Shown here: piece by piece, positions 29,099-37,640 of the stretch
Position numbering within the stretch: position 1 is the first letter of the stretch
Layout: each line of letters starts with the position of its first letter
NCBI RefSeq assembly: GCF_030068615.1
Contig: NZ_JASJOC010000003.1
Coordinates: 248,001 to 312,000, forward strand
Length of the DNA stretch: 64,000 nucleotides
From: Halostagnicola sp. A-GB9-2
GTDB taxonomy: Archaea; Halobacteriota; Halobacteria; Halobacteriales; Natrialbaceae
Reading direction: 5' to 3'
Notes under the pieces: model-generated
Told to the model about the DNA's origin: nothing
The model's database searches: none
Seen by the model: the letters and a program-made list of their open reading frames with translations, nothing else
Position numbers and translations under genes: made by a program

Positions 29099-29563
29099 AT
29101 GACGTACGAAAATCTCGATGCAAAGTTGGTGAATGCACTGCTCGGCGATGGCCGAGCAAGTCTGCGAAGTCTTGCCGAAGAGCTCGACGTGTCTGTAACG
29201 ACCGTTTCGAACCACCTTTCGGATCTCGAGGATCAGGACGTAATCGATGGCTACACGCCGCGCGTCGACTACGACGCGGTTGGATACGATGTGACGGCAG
29301 TTATTCAGCTCAAAGTCGAGGGGAACGCGCTTCCCGATATCACGGAAACGCTGCGCGATCACAAGCAGATGACCAGCGTCTACGAGGTCACCGGCGACTA
29401 CGATGTGATCGCCATCGGCAAGTTCGTCGACACCGACGGGATGAACGACCAGATCAAAGCATTGCTTACCGACCCGGATATCAAAGCCTCGAACACGAGC
29501 GTCGTGCTCAACTCGGTTTCGGAAAACGAACAGTTCGAGCTCGAAGTCGACGAAGACGCGTAA
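29099..29563 (+). CDS. lrp: Lrp/AsnC-family transcriptional regulator
   Basis: 154 residues. An N-terminal winged helix ([21 protein letters not shown], then [22 protein letters not shown]) is followed by a RAM/AsnC ligand-binding sheet ([45 protein letters not shown]). It is likely to sense an amino acid and control the divergent glnA. ATG 29099 (MTYENLDAK) is chosen as the conserved start; ATG 29078 is an alternative. A T-rich run after the stop may be a terminator. Confidence 0.92.
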   Translation: MTYENLDAKLVNALLGDGRASLRSLAEELDVSVTTVSNHLSDLEDQDVIDGYTPRVDYDAVGYDVTAVIQLKVEGNALPDITETLRDHKQMTSVYEVTGDYDVIAIGKFVDTDGMNDQIKALLTDPDIKASNTSVVLNSVSENEQFELEVDEDA

Positions 29564-29592
29564 TCGCGTTCTGACTCCGTGCGGTTTTTCTC

Positions 29593-31527
29593 TTACTCGA
29601 CGAGCGTATCCGCCGCCGTTTCGCGGTCACCGGCTTGTGCGCCCCAGAGCATTTCGTATCTGCCCTCCGCCTCGAGTAGTTCCTCGTGCGTACCTCGTTC
29701 GACAATTCGGCCGTCCTCCAGAACGAGGATCGCGTCGGCGTCTTTGACCGTCGAGAGCCGGTGTGCGATAACGAGCGTCGTCCGGTCTTCGGTCAACCGG
29801 TCGATCGATCGCTGGATCAGGAGTTCGGTCTTCGTATCGACCGCGCTCGTCGCCTCGTCGAGGATCAACACCTCGGGATCGATTAGAACGGCCCGCGCGA
29901 GGGCGATCCGCTGGCGCTGACCGCCCGAGAGCTTGACGCCGCGTTCGCCGACGCGCGTCTCGTACCCCTCCGAGAGGTCCTCGATGAACTCGTGAGCCTG
30001 TGCCGCCTTCGCGGCGTCTCGGACGGCTTCGTCGTCAGCCTCGAACCGACCGTATTGGATGTTGTCGGCGATCGTTCCGTCGAAGAGGAACGTATCCTGA
30101 CTCACGTAGCCGACCGTCGACCGGAGGTCAGAGAGTGTCACGTCTCGAACGTCGTGGCCGTCGAGACGGACCGCTCCCTCCTGAACGTCGTACAACCGAA
30201 GCAGGAGCTTCAGCGCCGTCGACTTCCCTGCCCCGGTCGGACCGACGAACGCGACCGTTTCGCCGGGATCGGCTTCGAAGGAGACGTTCTCGAGGACCGT
30301 CTCTTCGAGTTCCTGTTCGTCGTCTTCACTCGCCGTTGAGTCGCCCGCGCCCCGCAACTCGTTGTCGACGTAGCCGAAGGTGACGTCGTCGTACTCGACG
30401 CGGCCCTTCGGGTTCTCGAGGGGAATCGGGTCGTCGGGGTCCTCGACGTGGACAGGGATGTCCATCAGCCCGAAGACGCGCTCGCTCGAGGCCTTGGCGT
30501 TCTGGTACTGATCGACGATGTTCGAAACCTCCGCGAGCGGGTCGACGATTCGTTGGGTCAACATCAAGAAGACGACGAAGTCTCCCACGGAGAGGGTCCC
30601 GGTGAGCGGCCCCGGGGCGGCGTCGTTGACGAGCCAGAGGCCGCCGACGAGGAAGGTTGCGGCGAACGCAACGCCGGCCAGGAGCTCCATTCCCGGCCGA
30701 TAGAGGTAGCTCATCTTGAGCACGTCCATCGTCTTCTCGAACAAGTTTCGCGAGGACTTTCGAACGCGACCGACTTCGTACTCCTCGCTCGAGGTCGTCT
30801 TGGTCAGACCCATTCCTGCGATAGCGTTCTCGAGGCGGGTGTTCAGTCGGCCGACGGCCGATCGCTCGCGAACGTAGCGCGGTTCGACCACGTGCATGAA
30901 CCAGACCGTAAAGACAACCATCGCCGGAATCGCAAACAGCGTGACGAACGCGAGTTGCCAGTTCAGGTAGAACAACACGGCCGTGATACCCCCGACCATC
31001 ACGACCAGGCGCGCGGAGTTCATGAGGGCGTTGTCCAGGAACATCTCGAGGTTCTGGGTGTCGTTGTTCAACACCGCCATGACCTCGCCCGTCTGCTTGT
31101 CGTCGAAAAACGTCATGTCCAGTTGTTGCATCTTCTCGAACGAATCGACCCGCACCGCGTGCATCACGCCGTGGGCGAACATGTTCGCCGTGACGCCGTA
31201 GATCCAGGTAAAGAGCGCGACGATCAGAAAGGAGCCGGCGATCGCGATAACGGTGAACCAGAACTGCTCCGCTTCCCCCGCCGGGAGCCACGCGTCGGGA
31301 ACGAGCGGCAGTTCGAACGGCCCCTCGTTGGTGAACAGCGCGTCGATCGCGACACCCAACAACAACGGCGGGACGAGACTCGCCATCCGGGCGACGAAGT
31401 TCGCGACCATCCCCGCCGAAAACCAGCCGGCGCGGCCTGGCGTGTACTCGAGGAACAGCCTCGAGAGCGGTCTGTCGACCTCCTCGCGGTAGGCGTCGAA
31501 CGGCGTCTCGTCGTCGTGGGTACTCAC
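29593..31527 (-). CDS. ABC exporter, fused permease and ATPase
   Basis: 644 residues. Residues about 35-330 form a six-helix type IV ABC transmembrane domain (WFSAGMVANFVARMASLVPP; DMTFFDDKQTGEVMAVLNND coupling region). Residues about 375-625 are the nucleotide-binding domain: Walker A FVGPTGAGKSTALK, Q-loop GYVSQDTFLF, signature VKLSGGQRQRIALARAVL, Walker B VLILDEATSAVD and H-loop VIAHRLSTVKD. It would act as a homodimer exporting lipids or drugs. An acidic insert near residue 405 (STASEDDEQELEE) is unusual but in a surface loop. Separate from the lrp gene, with which it converges. Confidence 0.95.
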   Translation of the reverse strand: MSTHDDETPFDAYREEVDRPLSRLFLEYTPGRAGWFSAGMVANFVARMASLVPPLLLGVAIDALFTNEGPFELPLVPDAWLPAGEAEQFWFTVIAIAGSFLIVALFTWIYGVTANMFAHGVMHAVRVDSFEKMQQLDMTFFDDKQTGEVMAVLNNDTQNLEMFLDNALMNSARLVVMVGGITAVLFYLNWQLAFVTLFAIPAMVVFTVWFMHVVEPRYVRERSAVGRLNTRLENAIAGMGLTKTTSSEEYEVGRVRKSSRNLFEKTMDVLKMSYLYRPGMELLAGVAFAATFLVGGLWLVNDAAPGPLTGTLSVGDFVVFLMLTQRIVDPLAEVSNIVDQYQNAKASSERVFGLMDIPVHVEDPDDPIPLENPKGRVEYDDVTFGYVDNELRGAGDSTASEDDEQELEETVLENVSFEADPGETVAFVGPTGAGKSTALKLLLRLYDVQEGAVRLDGHDVRDVTLSDLRSTVGYVSQDTFLFDGTIADNIQYGRFEADDEAVRDAAKAAQAHEFIEDLSEGYETRVGERGVKLSGGQRQRIALARAVLIDPEVLILDEATSAVDTKTELLIQRSIDRLTEDRTTLVIAHRLSTVKDADAILVLEDGRIVERGTHEELLEAEGRYEMLWGAQAGDRETAADTLVE

Positions 31528-31618
31528 TATGAACGGCGTACCGTTTCGAAACGTAAACCAGATGCGGTTCTCATTACCATTGGTGATCCGCTTCGAGAGG
31601 ATTCGCTCGGCCCATTGC

Positions 31619-31759
31619 TCACCGCACGTACAGGATGACCAATCCGAGTACGAGGAGGCCGATACCCCACCACAGGGAATCGCCGGGAAGGACGAACAGC
31701 AAGAGCGTGACGAGTCCCGAGGAGAACAGCGACCAGCCGATCGTGGTTTGGTAGGTCAT
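31619..31759 (-). CDS. small two-helix membrane protein
   Basis: A 46-residue open frame: MTYQTTIGWSLFSSG leading into VTLLLFVLP, a turn GDSLWWG and a second helix IGLLVLGLVILYVR ending at the stop. Hydrophobicity and the tryptophan-flanked turn make it a credible hairpin membrane protein. It lies about 90 bases upstream of the ABC exporter gene on the same strand and may be co-transcribed. Function unknown. Confidence 0.6.
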   Translation of the reverse strand: MTYQTTIGWSLFSSGLVTLLLFVLPGDSLWWGIGLLVLGLVILYVR

Positions 31760-31912
31760 ACGCTTCGTTCGTGGGCCACGAATAAAGAACGCTGTCCCTG
31801 CTCGATTATCGAACGCGATCGCTGATCCTTACACAGGTAATAAAAAAACGCGGTCGAAGTCATCGTTTCTGGGCTATCCGAGCGGTCGGGTTGGATGTGT
31901 TTACGGCCGAAT

Positions 31913-33580
31913 CTACATCATGCCGCCCATGCCACCGCCCATGCCGCCCATGCCGCCTGCGCCGCCGGGTGCGCCACCCTCGTCGTCGCCCTTATCGGTC
32001 GAGAGGTCGCCGGCGGAGATGATGTCGTCGATCTTGAGAACGAGGTTCGCGGCCTCGCTCGCGGAGGTCACGGCCTGCTCTTTGGCGTGGGCCGGTTCGA
32101 CGACACCGGCGTCGAACGTGTTCTCGACTTCGCTCGAGAACACGTTCAGACCGGCCTGTACGTCGCCGTCCTCGTGAGCCGCACGGAGGTCGACGAGCGT
32201 GTCGATGCTGTCGAGGCCGGCGTTCTCGGCGAGCACGCGCGGGACGAGCTCGAGGGAGTCGGCGAAGGCTTCGACGGCGAGCTGTTCGCGTCCGGAAACG
32301 GAGTCAGCGTAGTCGCGCAGACGCGATGCGAGTTCGACCTCGATTGCGCCGCCGCCGGCCAGGACGCGGCCGTCGGAGACGGTCTGTGCGACGACATCGA
32401 GTGCGTCGTTGACGCCGCGCTCGAGTTCGTCGACGACGTGGTCGGTCGAGCCCCGAAGGAGGAGGGTGACGCCGTGTGCGTCCTCTCCTTCGACGTAGAA
32501 CAGTTCGTCTTCTTCGTCGCGGGTAACGTCACCGAAGCCAAGGTCGGCCTCGGTCGCGCTTGCGAGGTCCGAGACGACCGCGGCATCGACGACTTCCGAG
32601 AGGAACTCGAGGTCGCTTTTCTTGGCGCGGCGGATGGCGAGAATGCCTTCCTTCGCGAGGTAGTGCTGTGCGAGGTCGTCGATCCCTTTCTGACAGAAGA
32701 CGACGTCGGCGTCGAGGTCGACGATCTGCTGTACCTTCTCCTTGAGCTGTTCTTCTTCGCGGTCGAGGAACTGCTGTAGCTGATCGGGGTCCGTCACCGA
32801 GACTTCGGTGTCGACGTCGGTTTCCTCGATCTCGATCGGGTCGTTCAGGAGGAGGATGTCCGCGTCCTCGGCCTCGGTCGGCATGTTGTCGTGGACCGGC
32901 TCCTTGTCGATGATGCCGCCTTCGAGAAGGTCGGATTCGCCGACTGCGCGGCCGGTCTGGGTCTCGATGTTGAGGAACTCGAGATCGACGACGTTCTCGC
33001 CGTCCTGTGTCTCGACGGTGACGCCGGAGACGGCGTCGACGATGAGCTCGGCGAGGTGCTCTTTGTTGACTTCCGCACCTTTGCCGGTCATCGAGGTTTC
33101 GGCCGTTTTCCGGATGAGCTCTTCGTCGCTCGGGTCGATATCCTCGGCGATGTCGTCGACTTCAGCTCGAGCCTGCTCTGCGGCCATGTGGAATCCTTTG
33201 ATGATGGCCGTCGGGTGAATGTCCTGCTCGAGAAGGTCCTCGGCGTTCTTGAGGAGCTCGCCCGCGATCGCGACGGCGGTCGTGGTACCGTCGCCGGCTT
33301 CGTCTTCCTGGGTTTCGGCGACCTCGATGATCATCTCGGCCGTCGGGTTGTCGATATCCATCTCTTTGAGGATGGTGACGCCGTCGTTCGTGATGGTTAC
33401 CGATCCCATCGAATCGACGAGCATCTTGTCCATTCCCTTCGGGCCGAGTGTCGAGCGAACGGCCTCTGCGACCGATCGAGCGGCGCTGATATTGTAGTCC
33501 TGCGCGTCCTGGTCTTTGACGCGCTGGGAGTCCTCGCTCATCACGATCATCGGCTGTCCCTGTTGCATTCGCTGACTCAT
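31913..33580 (-). CDS. thsA: thermosome subunit (group II chaperonin)
   Basis: 555 residues. It forms the double-ring ATP-driven chaperonin that refolds proteins. The equatorial domain has [32 protein letters not shown] and the ATPase motif [17 protein letters not shown]. The apical domain is central, with [18 protein letters not shown], and [21 protein letters not shown] leads to the C-terminal equatorial part. The tail is a Gly/Met-rich GGM repeat ending GGMGGMM. The paralogue (cct1/2/3) cannot be told from one subunit. Confidence 0.97.
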   Translation of the reverse strand: MSQRMQQGQPMIVMSEDSQRVKDQDAQDYNISAARSVAEAVRSTLGPKGMDKMLVDSMGSVTITNDGVTILKEMDIDNPTAEMIIEVAETQEDEAGDGTTTAVAIAGELLKNAEDLLEQDIHPTAIIKGFHMAAEQARAEVDDIAEDIDPSDEELIRKTAETSMTGKGAEVNKEHLAELIVDAVSGVTVETQDGENVVDLEFLNIETQTGRAVGESDLLEGGIIDKEPVHDNMPTEAEDADILLLNDPIEIEETDVDTEVSVTDPDQLQQFLDREEEQLKEKVQQIVDLDADVVFCQKGIDDLAQHYLAKEGILAIRRAKKSDLEFLSEVVDAAVVSDLASATEADLGFGDVTRDEEDELFYVEGEDAHGVTLLLRGSTDHVVDELERGVNDALDVVAQTVSDGRVLAGGGAIEVELASRLRDYADSVSGREQLAVEAFADSLELVPRVLAENAGLDSIDTLVDLRAAHEDGDVQAGLNVFSSEVENTFDAGVVEPAHAKEQAVTSASEAANLVLKIDDIISAGDLSTDKGDDEGGAPGGAGGMGGMGGGMGGMM

Positions 33581-33607
33581 AGTCAGCTGATTCTATGTTT
33601 GTCCTTC

Positions 33608-33616
33608 TATATAAAT
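33608..33616 (-). promoter_or_regulatory. TATA box of the thermosome gene
   Basis: On the minus strand TTTATATA precedes the start at 33580 by about 30 bases, giving a very short leader. Haloarchaeal cct genes are heat-shock induced in Haloferax; no separate heat-shock element could be identified here. Confidence 0.55.
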
Positions 33617-33786
33617 CTTATCTCTCTACGATACCGGCCCGCGTTCGTGAGCCGTCCAGCTCCCCCTCGAAACCGCAGTACAACGATAACCCTATTCGCT
33701 GATCATGTGTGTCTGTGACACGAGTTTGTGGAAATCCGCATCTCCGTTTCCGTCCTACTTTTATATCCCTTTTCCCGGAACGTCGG

Positions 33787-34488
33787 TCAAACCGGTTCGA
33801 CCAGCGACGGGTCGTCGGTCGCCGGGCTGTTCACCGCGGTCGAAACCGGATAGGCGACCATCTCCTCGTCGGAACGGGGCCCGAGCGCCGACGGAGACTC
33901 CTCGCCGCCCAGCCACTCTCGTTCGCTGTCGCGCTCGAGAATTGCCGCCATCCGGTGGTGAAGGTCTCCGACGAGATCGTTCGTCGTCGTCGTGATAATC
34001 GTAAAGGTCTCGAGCGGTCCGGCTTCGCCGCCGTTCTCGACGTCCTGGCTCCCGCCCCCGAACGCCTCGAGTCCGGTCTGGGTCGTCGACGGCTCCCAGC
34101 GTTCCCAGAGCCCCGCCATCGCGAACGGTCGATCGTCCTCGAAGGCGACCCTGTACGGTTGTTTCCGGCCGTCGTCGGCCTCAACCCATTCGTAGAAGCC
34201 GTCCGCGAGAACCAGCGCCCGACGATTTTCGTACGCATCGCGAAAACTCGGCTTCTCGTCGAGCGTCTCCGCACGCGCGTTAATCAGCCCGTCCCTATCG
34301 TCGTCGGCCCACGACGGAACCAGGCCCCACTCGAGGGACCGGATCGATTCCGGCTCCTCGTTCGTGATAACGGGAAGTCGCTGACCCGGAGCCATGTTGT
34401 ATCGCGGCCCAAACGGTTCCGAAAAGCGGGCGTCGAACCGATCCTCGAGGTCGTCCTGATCGACGAACAGCGTGTAGCGGCCACACAT
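33787..34488 (-). CDS. SRAP-domain protein (YedK/HMCES family)
   Basis: 233 residues starting MCGRYTL, which places the catalytic cysteine at position 2 after removal of methionine. Family motifs follow: RYNMAPGQRLPV, LEWGLVPSWADD, INARAETLDEKPSFRDA, LADGFYEWVEADD and the active-site HHRMAAIL. The protein forms a thiazolidine crosslink with abasic sites in single-stranded DNA and shields them. The ATG two codons upstream (34494) would bury the cysteine, so 34488 is the start. A glycine/glutamate-rich insert (about 150-165) is a surface loop. Confidence 0.93.
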   Translation of the reverse strand: MCGRYTLFVDQDDLEDRFDARFSEPFGPRYNMAPGQRLPVITNEEPESIRSLEWGLVPSWADDDRDGLINARAETLDEKPSFRDAYENRRALVLADGFYEWVEADDGRKQPYRVAFEDDRPFAMAGLWERWEPSTTQTGLEAFGGGSQDVENGGEAGPLETFTIITTTTNDLVGDLHHRMAAILERDSEREWLGGEESPSALGPRSDEEMVAYPVSTAVNSPATDDPSLVEPV

Positions 34489-34666
34489 ACCCATAGCTAC
34501 GGGCTACACCGATAAGGACCTTTCATCGCCGGACGTCGGCGAGTTGTCCCCGCCCAATTTTCGTTCCTAAAACGATTTCTCGAAACGGTATGGGGTCCGT
34601 ACCCCCTCGAGATCGGCGGGTAGGTGCCCCGTTACCATAATCGATCTCGGTGGATCGACGATTGCT

Positions 34667-34780
34667 ATGGACGATCGATACGAACTCGTGGTGTGTGAGG
34701 ACGGGCTGCTCGAACTACGCGACCGAGACGACCCCGACTGCTGGATCGCGACAGACTCGCCGCTCGAAATCAAACAGTGA
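34667..34780 (+). CDS. small acidic protein, DUF7331-like
   Basis: A 37-residue frame: MDDRYELVVCEDG, LLELRDRDDPDCW and IATDSPLEIKQ before TGA. Alternating strands with a conserved-looking DPDCWIATDS match a family of very short haloarchaeal proteins I know as DUF7331. No RBS is obvious; an AT-poor region precedes it. The name is recalled, not searched. Confidence 0.55.
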   Translation: MDDRYELVVCEDGLLELRDRDDPDCWIATDSPLEIKQ

Positions 34781-34853
34781 CCGAGAATTGAGCGGCTCGA
34801 TAGGCGGGTGGGAGTACCTTCTCTCTCTCGAGAACATGTTACAACAATCAGAA

Positions 34854-34875
34854 CGCCAAGACAGGGATTTGAACC
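34854..34875 (-). repeat. partial copy of the tRNA-Ser 3' end (direct)
   Basis: 22 bases identical except one to 35014-35035, the 3' end of tRNA-Ser (discriminator, acceptor strand and T arm), in the same orientation and 160 bases away. This is the pattern left by integration at a tRNA gene. Confidence 0.8.
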
Positions 34876-34879
34876 ACGC

Positions 34880-34929
34880 GAAGACGTTCTTACTCGTTCA
34901 CTTCGTTCACTGCGTGCGCTGCGACTTCT
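34880..34929. repeat. dispersed repeat, copy 1
   Basis: Starts GAAGACGTTC and ends GCTGCGACTTC, with short palindromic runs (CGTTCACTTCGTTCAC) between. The same two ends and similar centre occur at 51076-51116. Confidence 0.5.
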
Positions 34930-34932
34930 CTC

Positions 34933-34966
34933 ATTCAAATCCCCTCTTCGGGTTTTTGTCGAAATC
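34933..34966 (+). repeat. inverted partial copy of tRNA-Ser 3' end plus flank
   Basis: Reads ATTCAAATCCC, a diverged middle, then TTTTTGTCGAAATC. It matches, in opposite orientation, the T arm, acceptor strand and downstream flank of tRNA-Ser (35000-35035). The last 14 bases are an exact inverted copy of 35000-35013. Confidence 0.75.
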
Positions 34967-35008
34967 GTGACTCGCTCAGCTACGCTTTGCTCGTCGGTTG
35001 ATTTCGAC

Positions 35009-35013
35009 AAAAA
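35009..35013 (-). terminator. T-run terminator of tRNA-Ser
   Basis: Five T residues on the minus strand follow the tRNA discriminator base directly, an ordinary archaeal termination signal. Confidence 0.5.
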
Positions 35014-35094
35014 CGCCAGGACAGGGATTTGAACCCTGAATCCCAAAGGGAACACGCTTTCCAGGCGTGCGCCTTACCATTCGGCCATCCTGGC
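35014..35094 (-). tRNA. tRNA-Ser (anticodon GGA)
   Basis: The minus strand folds as a class II tRNA. The acceptor GCCAGGA pairs with TCCTGGC plus discriminator G. The anticodon stem CACGC/GCGTG holds the loop CTGGAAA with anticodon GGA (serine UCC/UCU codons). A long variable arm (TTCCCTTTGGGATT) and the T arm CAGGGTTCAAATCCCTG follow. CCA is not encoded. No intron is seen. Its 3' end is repeated nearby, marking an old attachment site. Confidence 0.96.
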
Positions 35095-35120
35095 TCACTC
35101 GTAGATAACCGGGTCGGTCG

Positions 35121-35127
35121 TTTAAAG
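35121..35127 (-). promoter_or_regulatory. TATA box of tRNA-Ser
   Basis: CTTTAAA on the minus strand is centred about 30 bases upstream of the tRNA 5' end at 35094. Confidence 0.45.
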
Positions 35128-35245
35128 ACTACGATCGGAGAATCGTCCGCCCCACCGCGGTCAGTGTGGCGGGTGTTGGCATCACCGGACAGTCTTACTA
35201 AGAGCCGATTAACGAGTTTGGCGCTTCAGAACTCGCTCGAGTCGG

Positions 35246-35539
35246 TTACTCTCCTGCACGCGCCGCCGACCACTCGGCGACGCGATACTCGAGCGCGTAG
35301 GTAAGCGCGGTCGTCCCACAGCCGACGAGCACCGCAACGGGAACCGCTTGGGTGATCGAAAGCAATGGCCCTCGAGCCAGCGCGTACCCCTGAATCAACA
35401 CGAGAAACGCCATCACGCCGACCGCACCCCAGAGTACGGCTGATTTGATTCGTGGATTCACTCGATCGATCGATACGGCGGGGTCGACGTAAACGTACCG
35501 AAGGCAACCCAGGTGCGTGCCGGCTCCAGTCTCGCTCAC
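35246..35539 (-). CDS. small membrane protein coupled to ilvA
   Basis: 97 residues from GTG at 35539, whose bases overlap the ilvA stop (GTGA), suggesting coupled translation. The core NPRIKSAVLWGAVGVMAFLVLIQGY and the second helix VPVAVLVGCGTTALTYALEYR form two membrane segments. The part from residue 27 (VNPRIKS) resembles a common haloarchaeal two-helix family, so GTG at 35461 is an alternative start giving 71 residues. Function unknown. Confidence 0.7.
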   Translation of the reverse strand: MSETGAGTHLGCLRYVYVDPAVSIDRVNPRIKSAVLWGAVGVMAFLVLIQGYALARGPLLSITQAVPVAVLVGCGTTALTYALEYRVAEWSAARAGE

Positions 35540-36747
35540 ACCAGCACGTCGACCTCGTACCCCTCCGATCGGAGATCTTCGAGAAACGTCGCGACGTGGT
35601 CGTGGCCGCGCATTTCGAGGTCGATCTCGACTTCGGTGTCACTCATACTAATGTCCCGAGAGGTTCGGTCGTGCTGGATGCCGTAGATGTTCGCTCGATG
35701 AGCCGAGAAGATATCAAGCAGATCCTCGAGCGCCCCGGGGCGGTCCTTGAGAACGGTGCGGATCTTGAGGTATCGTCCCGTTTCGACCAGCCCGCGGACG
35801 ATGACCGTCGAGAGCATATTCATATCGATATTGCCGCCACAGAGTGCGGGGACGATGACCTCGTCCTCATCGTAGTCGAACTGCTCGAAGAGCACGGCGG
35901 CCAGCGGCACAGCGCCCGCTCCCTCGACCAGAATCTTCGAGCGCTCGAGCAACTGCACAAGCGCCGTCGCGATCTGCGGATCGGAGACCGTGACCACTTC
36001 GTCGACGCGCTCTTGGATAATCGGGAACGTCTGCTCGCCGATGCTCCGGGTTGCGATTCCGTCCGCGACGGTGTCAACCGAATCGATAGTGACGAGCTCT
36101 CCTTTCTCGAGCGAACTGGCCGCGCTCGAGGCACCTTCTGCTTGCACGCCGATGACGCGAACGTCCGGGCGCTGTCCTTTGATCGCCGTCGCGATGCCGC
36201 TGATGAGCCCCCCACCGCCGATGGGGACGACGACGGTGTCGACGTCGGGACAGTCTTCGAGGATCTCGAGGCCGATCGTCCCCTGTCCCGCCATCACGTC
36301 CGGATCGTCGAAGGCGTGGAGGTAGGTCCTGTCTTCCTCGCGTTCGATCTCGTGGGCGCGTTCGGCGGCCTCGCTGTAGTCGACGCCGTGGAGGACGACC
36401 GACGCTCCGTAGTTTTTGGTCGCTTTGACCTTCGCGATCGGCGCGTTTTCGGGCATCACGATCTTCGAATCGACGGCCGTCCGCGTAGCGGCGAGGGCGA
36501 CTCCCTGGGCGTGATTTCCCGCACTCGCGGTGACGACGCCGGCATCCTTCTGTGCCTGCGAGAGCGTCGCGATTCGGTTCGTCGCGCCCCTGATCTTGAA
36601 GGCTCCCGTTCGCTGCAAGTTCTCGAGTTTGAGATGTATCTCGGCATCGGTCATCGCGGAAAACGTGTGTGAGTACTCACACGGCGTGTGTCGCGCCGTC
36701 TCTCTTACTCGCGGCCGGGCGTCGAGAATAGCGTCCAATCCGAGCAT
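35536..36747 (-). CDS. ilvA: threonine ammonia-lyase (threonine dehydratase)
   Basis: 403 residues. It deaminates threonine to 2-oxobutyrate, the first step toward isoleucine. Fold-type II PLP motifs are QRTGAFKIRGATNRI (PLP lysine), TASAGNHAQGVALAA and VPIGGGGLISGIATA; CGGNIDMNML follows. Residues about 325-403 are a C-terminal ACT domain (KDRPGALEDLLDIFSAH) expected to bind isoleucine or valine for feedback control. MLGLDAILDARPRVRETARHTP is the family start, so ATG 36747 is preferred over ATG 36753. Confidence 0.95.
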   Translation of the reverse strand: MLGLDAILDARPRVRETARHTPCEYSHTFSAMTDAEIHLKLENLQRTGAFKIRGATNRIATLSQAQKDAGVVTASAGNHAQGVALAATRTAVDSKIVMPENAPIAKVKATKNYGASVVLHGVDYSEAAERAHEIEREEDRTYLHAFDDPDVMAGQGTIGLEILEDCPDVDTVVVPIGGGGLISGIATAIKGQRPDVRVIGVQAEGASSAASSLEKGELVTIDSVDTVADGIATRSIGEQTFPIIQERVDEVVTVSDPQIATALVQLLERSKILVEGAGAVPLAAVLFEQFDYDEDEVIVPALCGGNIDMNMLSTVIVRGLVETGRYLKIRTVLKDRPGALEDLLDIFSAHRANIYGIQHDRTSRDISMSDTEVEIDLEMRGHDHVATFLEDLRSEGYEVDVLV

Positions 36748-37011
36748 ATACACGAGTACTCGGGACGAAGTGTAAGGATTGCTGTCGGATACTGTCTATC
36801 GCCGGCTGCTTGATATGCATTGCTCGACAGAATTGTGGGAAGGTAGTGCCGTCAAAAGAACAGCACTACGGGAATACAGGGAATGCACGGCGTGTGACGT
36901 GCGACTATACAGGGGGACCGGGAACATATAAATCTCATGCCTCCGAGGCGGAAGTGTAATCGCAAGCAGGAAGCGTGGTGAAATTGATGTCTGACACTGA
37001 GCAGACGATCG

Positions 37012-37557
37012 TCATTCGGTCATGCGCACGCCGACGGTACTCCCCTCTAGATGCCGACGAACCTGATCACGGAACGGTCCGGTTTCGGGCCAATACTGGT
37101 TGTCATCCCGTACACTCTCAACGTCGAGTCGGTCAGGATCACCGATATAGGTCCAGACGACGTTTTGAGAGCCCGTTTCCCGCGCGCTACCGCTGTCGGA
37201 GTCGGAGCTCGGTGACGCCTCGTGATCACAGACAGCGATCGCATTCTCTTCGGCGGATTTCTCGTCCGCTGTCACTGCGCTCTCGGGACCGTCGATCCAG
37301 GGCACTCCCGCGCGAACATACAGCCCGTGGTCGACTCCTTCGTAGGTGTCGAGTGCCTCGAGCACTTGCCCGTCGACGCTTCCGCCGGGAACGAGCGTCG
37401 GGTACTCCCCGTCGACGCGGTGGAGGCCCTCGAGGGTCGCGTCGCCGGCGAACTCGTATTCAATCGAATCGGTCGTTCCGACTCCTCGAGTCGTTTCGTT
37501 GAGTACTGCCTCGGCTCGTGCGGCGTTCGTGAGGGTTCCGTAAACGAAGACGTGCAT
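37012..37557 (-). CDS. gamma-glutamylcyclotransferase-like protein
   Basis: 181 residues. MHVFVYGTLTNAARAEAVL carries the YGTL/S signature of the GGCT/AIG2 fold, and GEYPTLVPGGSVDGQVLEALDTYEGVDHGLY carries the catalytic Glu region. It would open gamma-glutamyl peptides or similar amides; haloarchaea use gamma-glutamylcysteine, a possible substrate. A Ser/Asp/Glu-rich insertion (about 100-135) precedes the final strand VVWTYIGDPDRL. ATG 37557 is the start; the frame upstream is not family sequence. Confidence 0.85.
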   Translation of the reverse strand: MHVFVYGTLTNAARAEAVLNETTRGVGTTDSIEYEFAGDATLEGLHRVDGEYPTLVPGGSVDGQVLEALDTYEGVDHGLYVRAGVPWIDGPESAVTADEKSAEENAIAVCDHEASPSSDSDSGSARETGSQNVVWTYIGDPDRLDVESVRDDNQYWPETGPFRDQVRRHLEGSTVGVRMTE

Positions 37558-37640
37558 ACATTCTTGTCTCACTCTCGAACTCCTTGCTCGTGTCGCCTCG
37601 TAACCCGCTCGTACTCGCAAAAATCAGCTCGAAGTTCGTC

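Noticed and set aside
30448-31638. 396-codon plus-strand frame opposite the ABC exporter
   Set aside because: Low-complexity His/Arg/Asp-rich translation, antisense to an obvious gene.
31895-33718. two long plus-strand frames opposite the thermosome gene
   Set aside because: Both are antisense shadows; the thermosome fills the region.
34854-34966. a second tRNA gene beside tRNA-Ser
   Set aside because: Only the 3' part (T arm and acceptor strand) is repeated; no anticodon arm or 5' acceptor strand is present.
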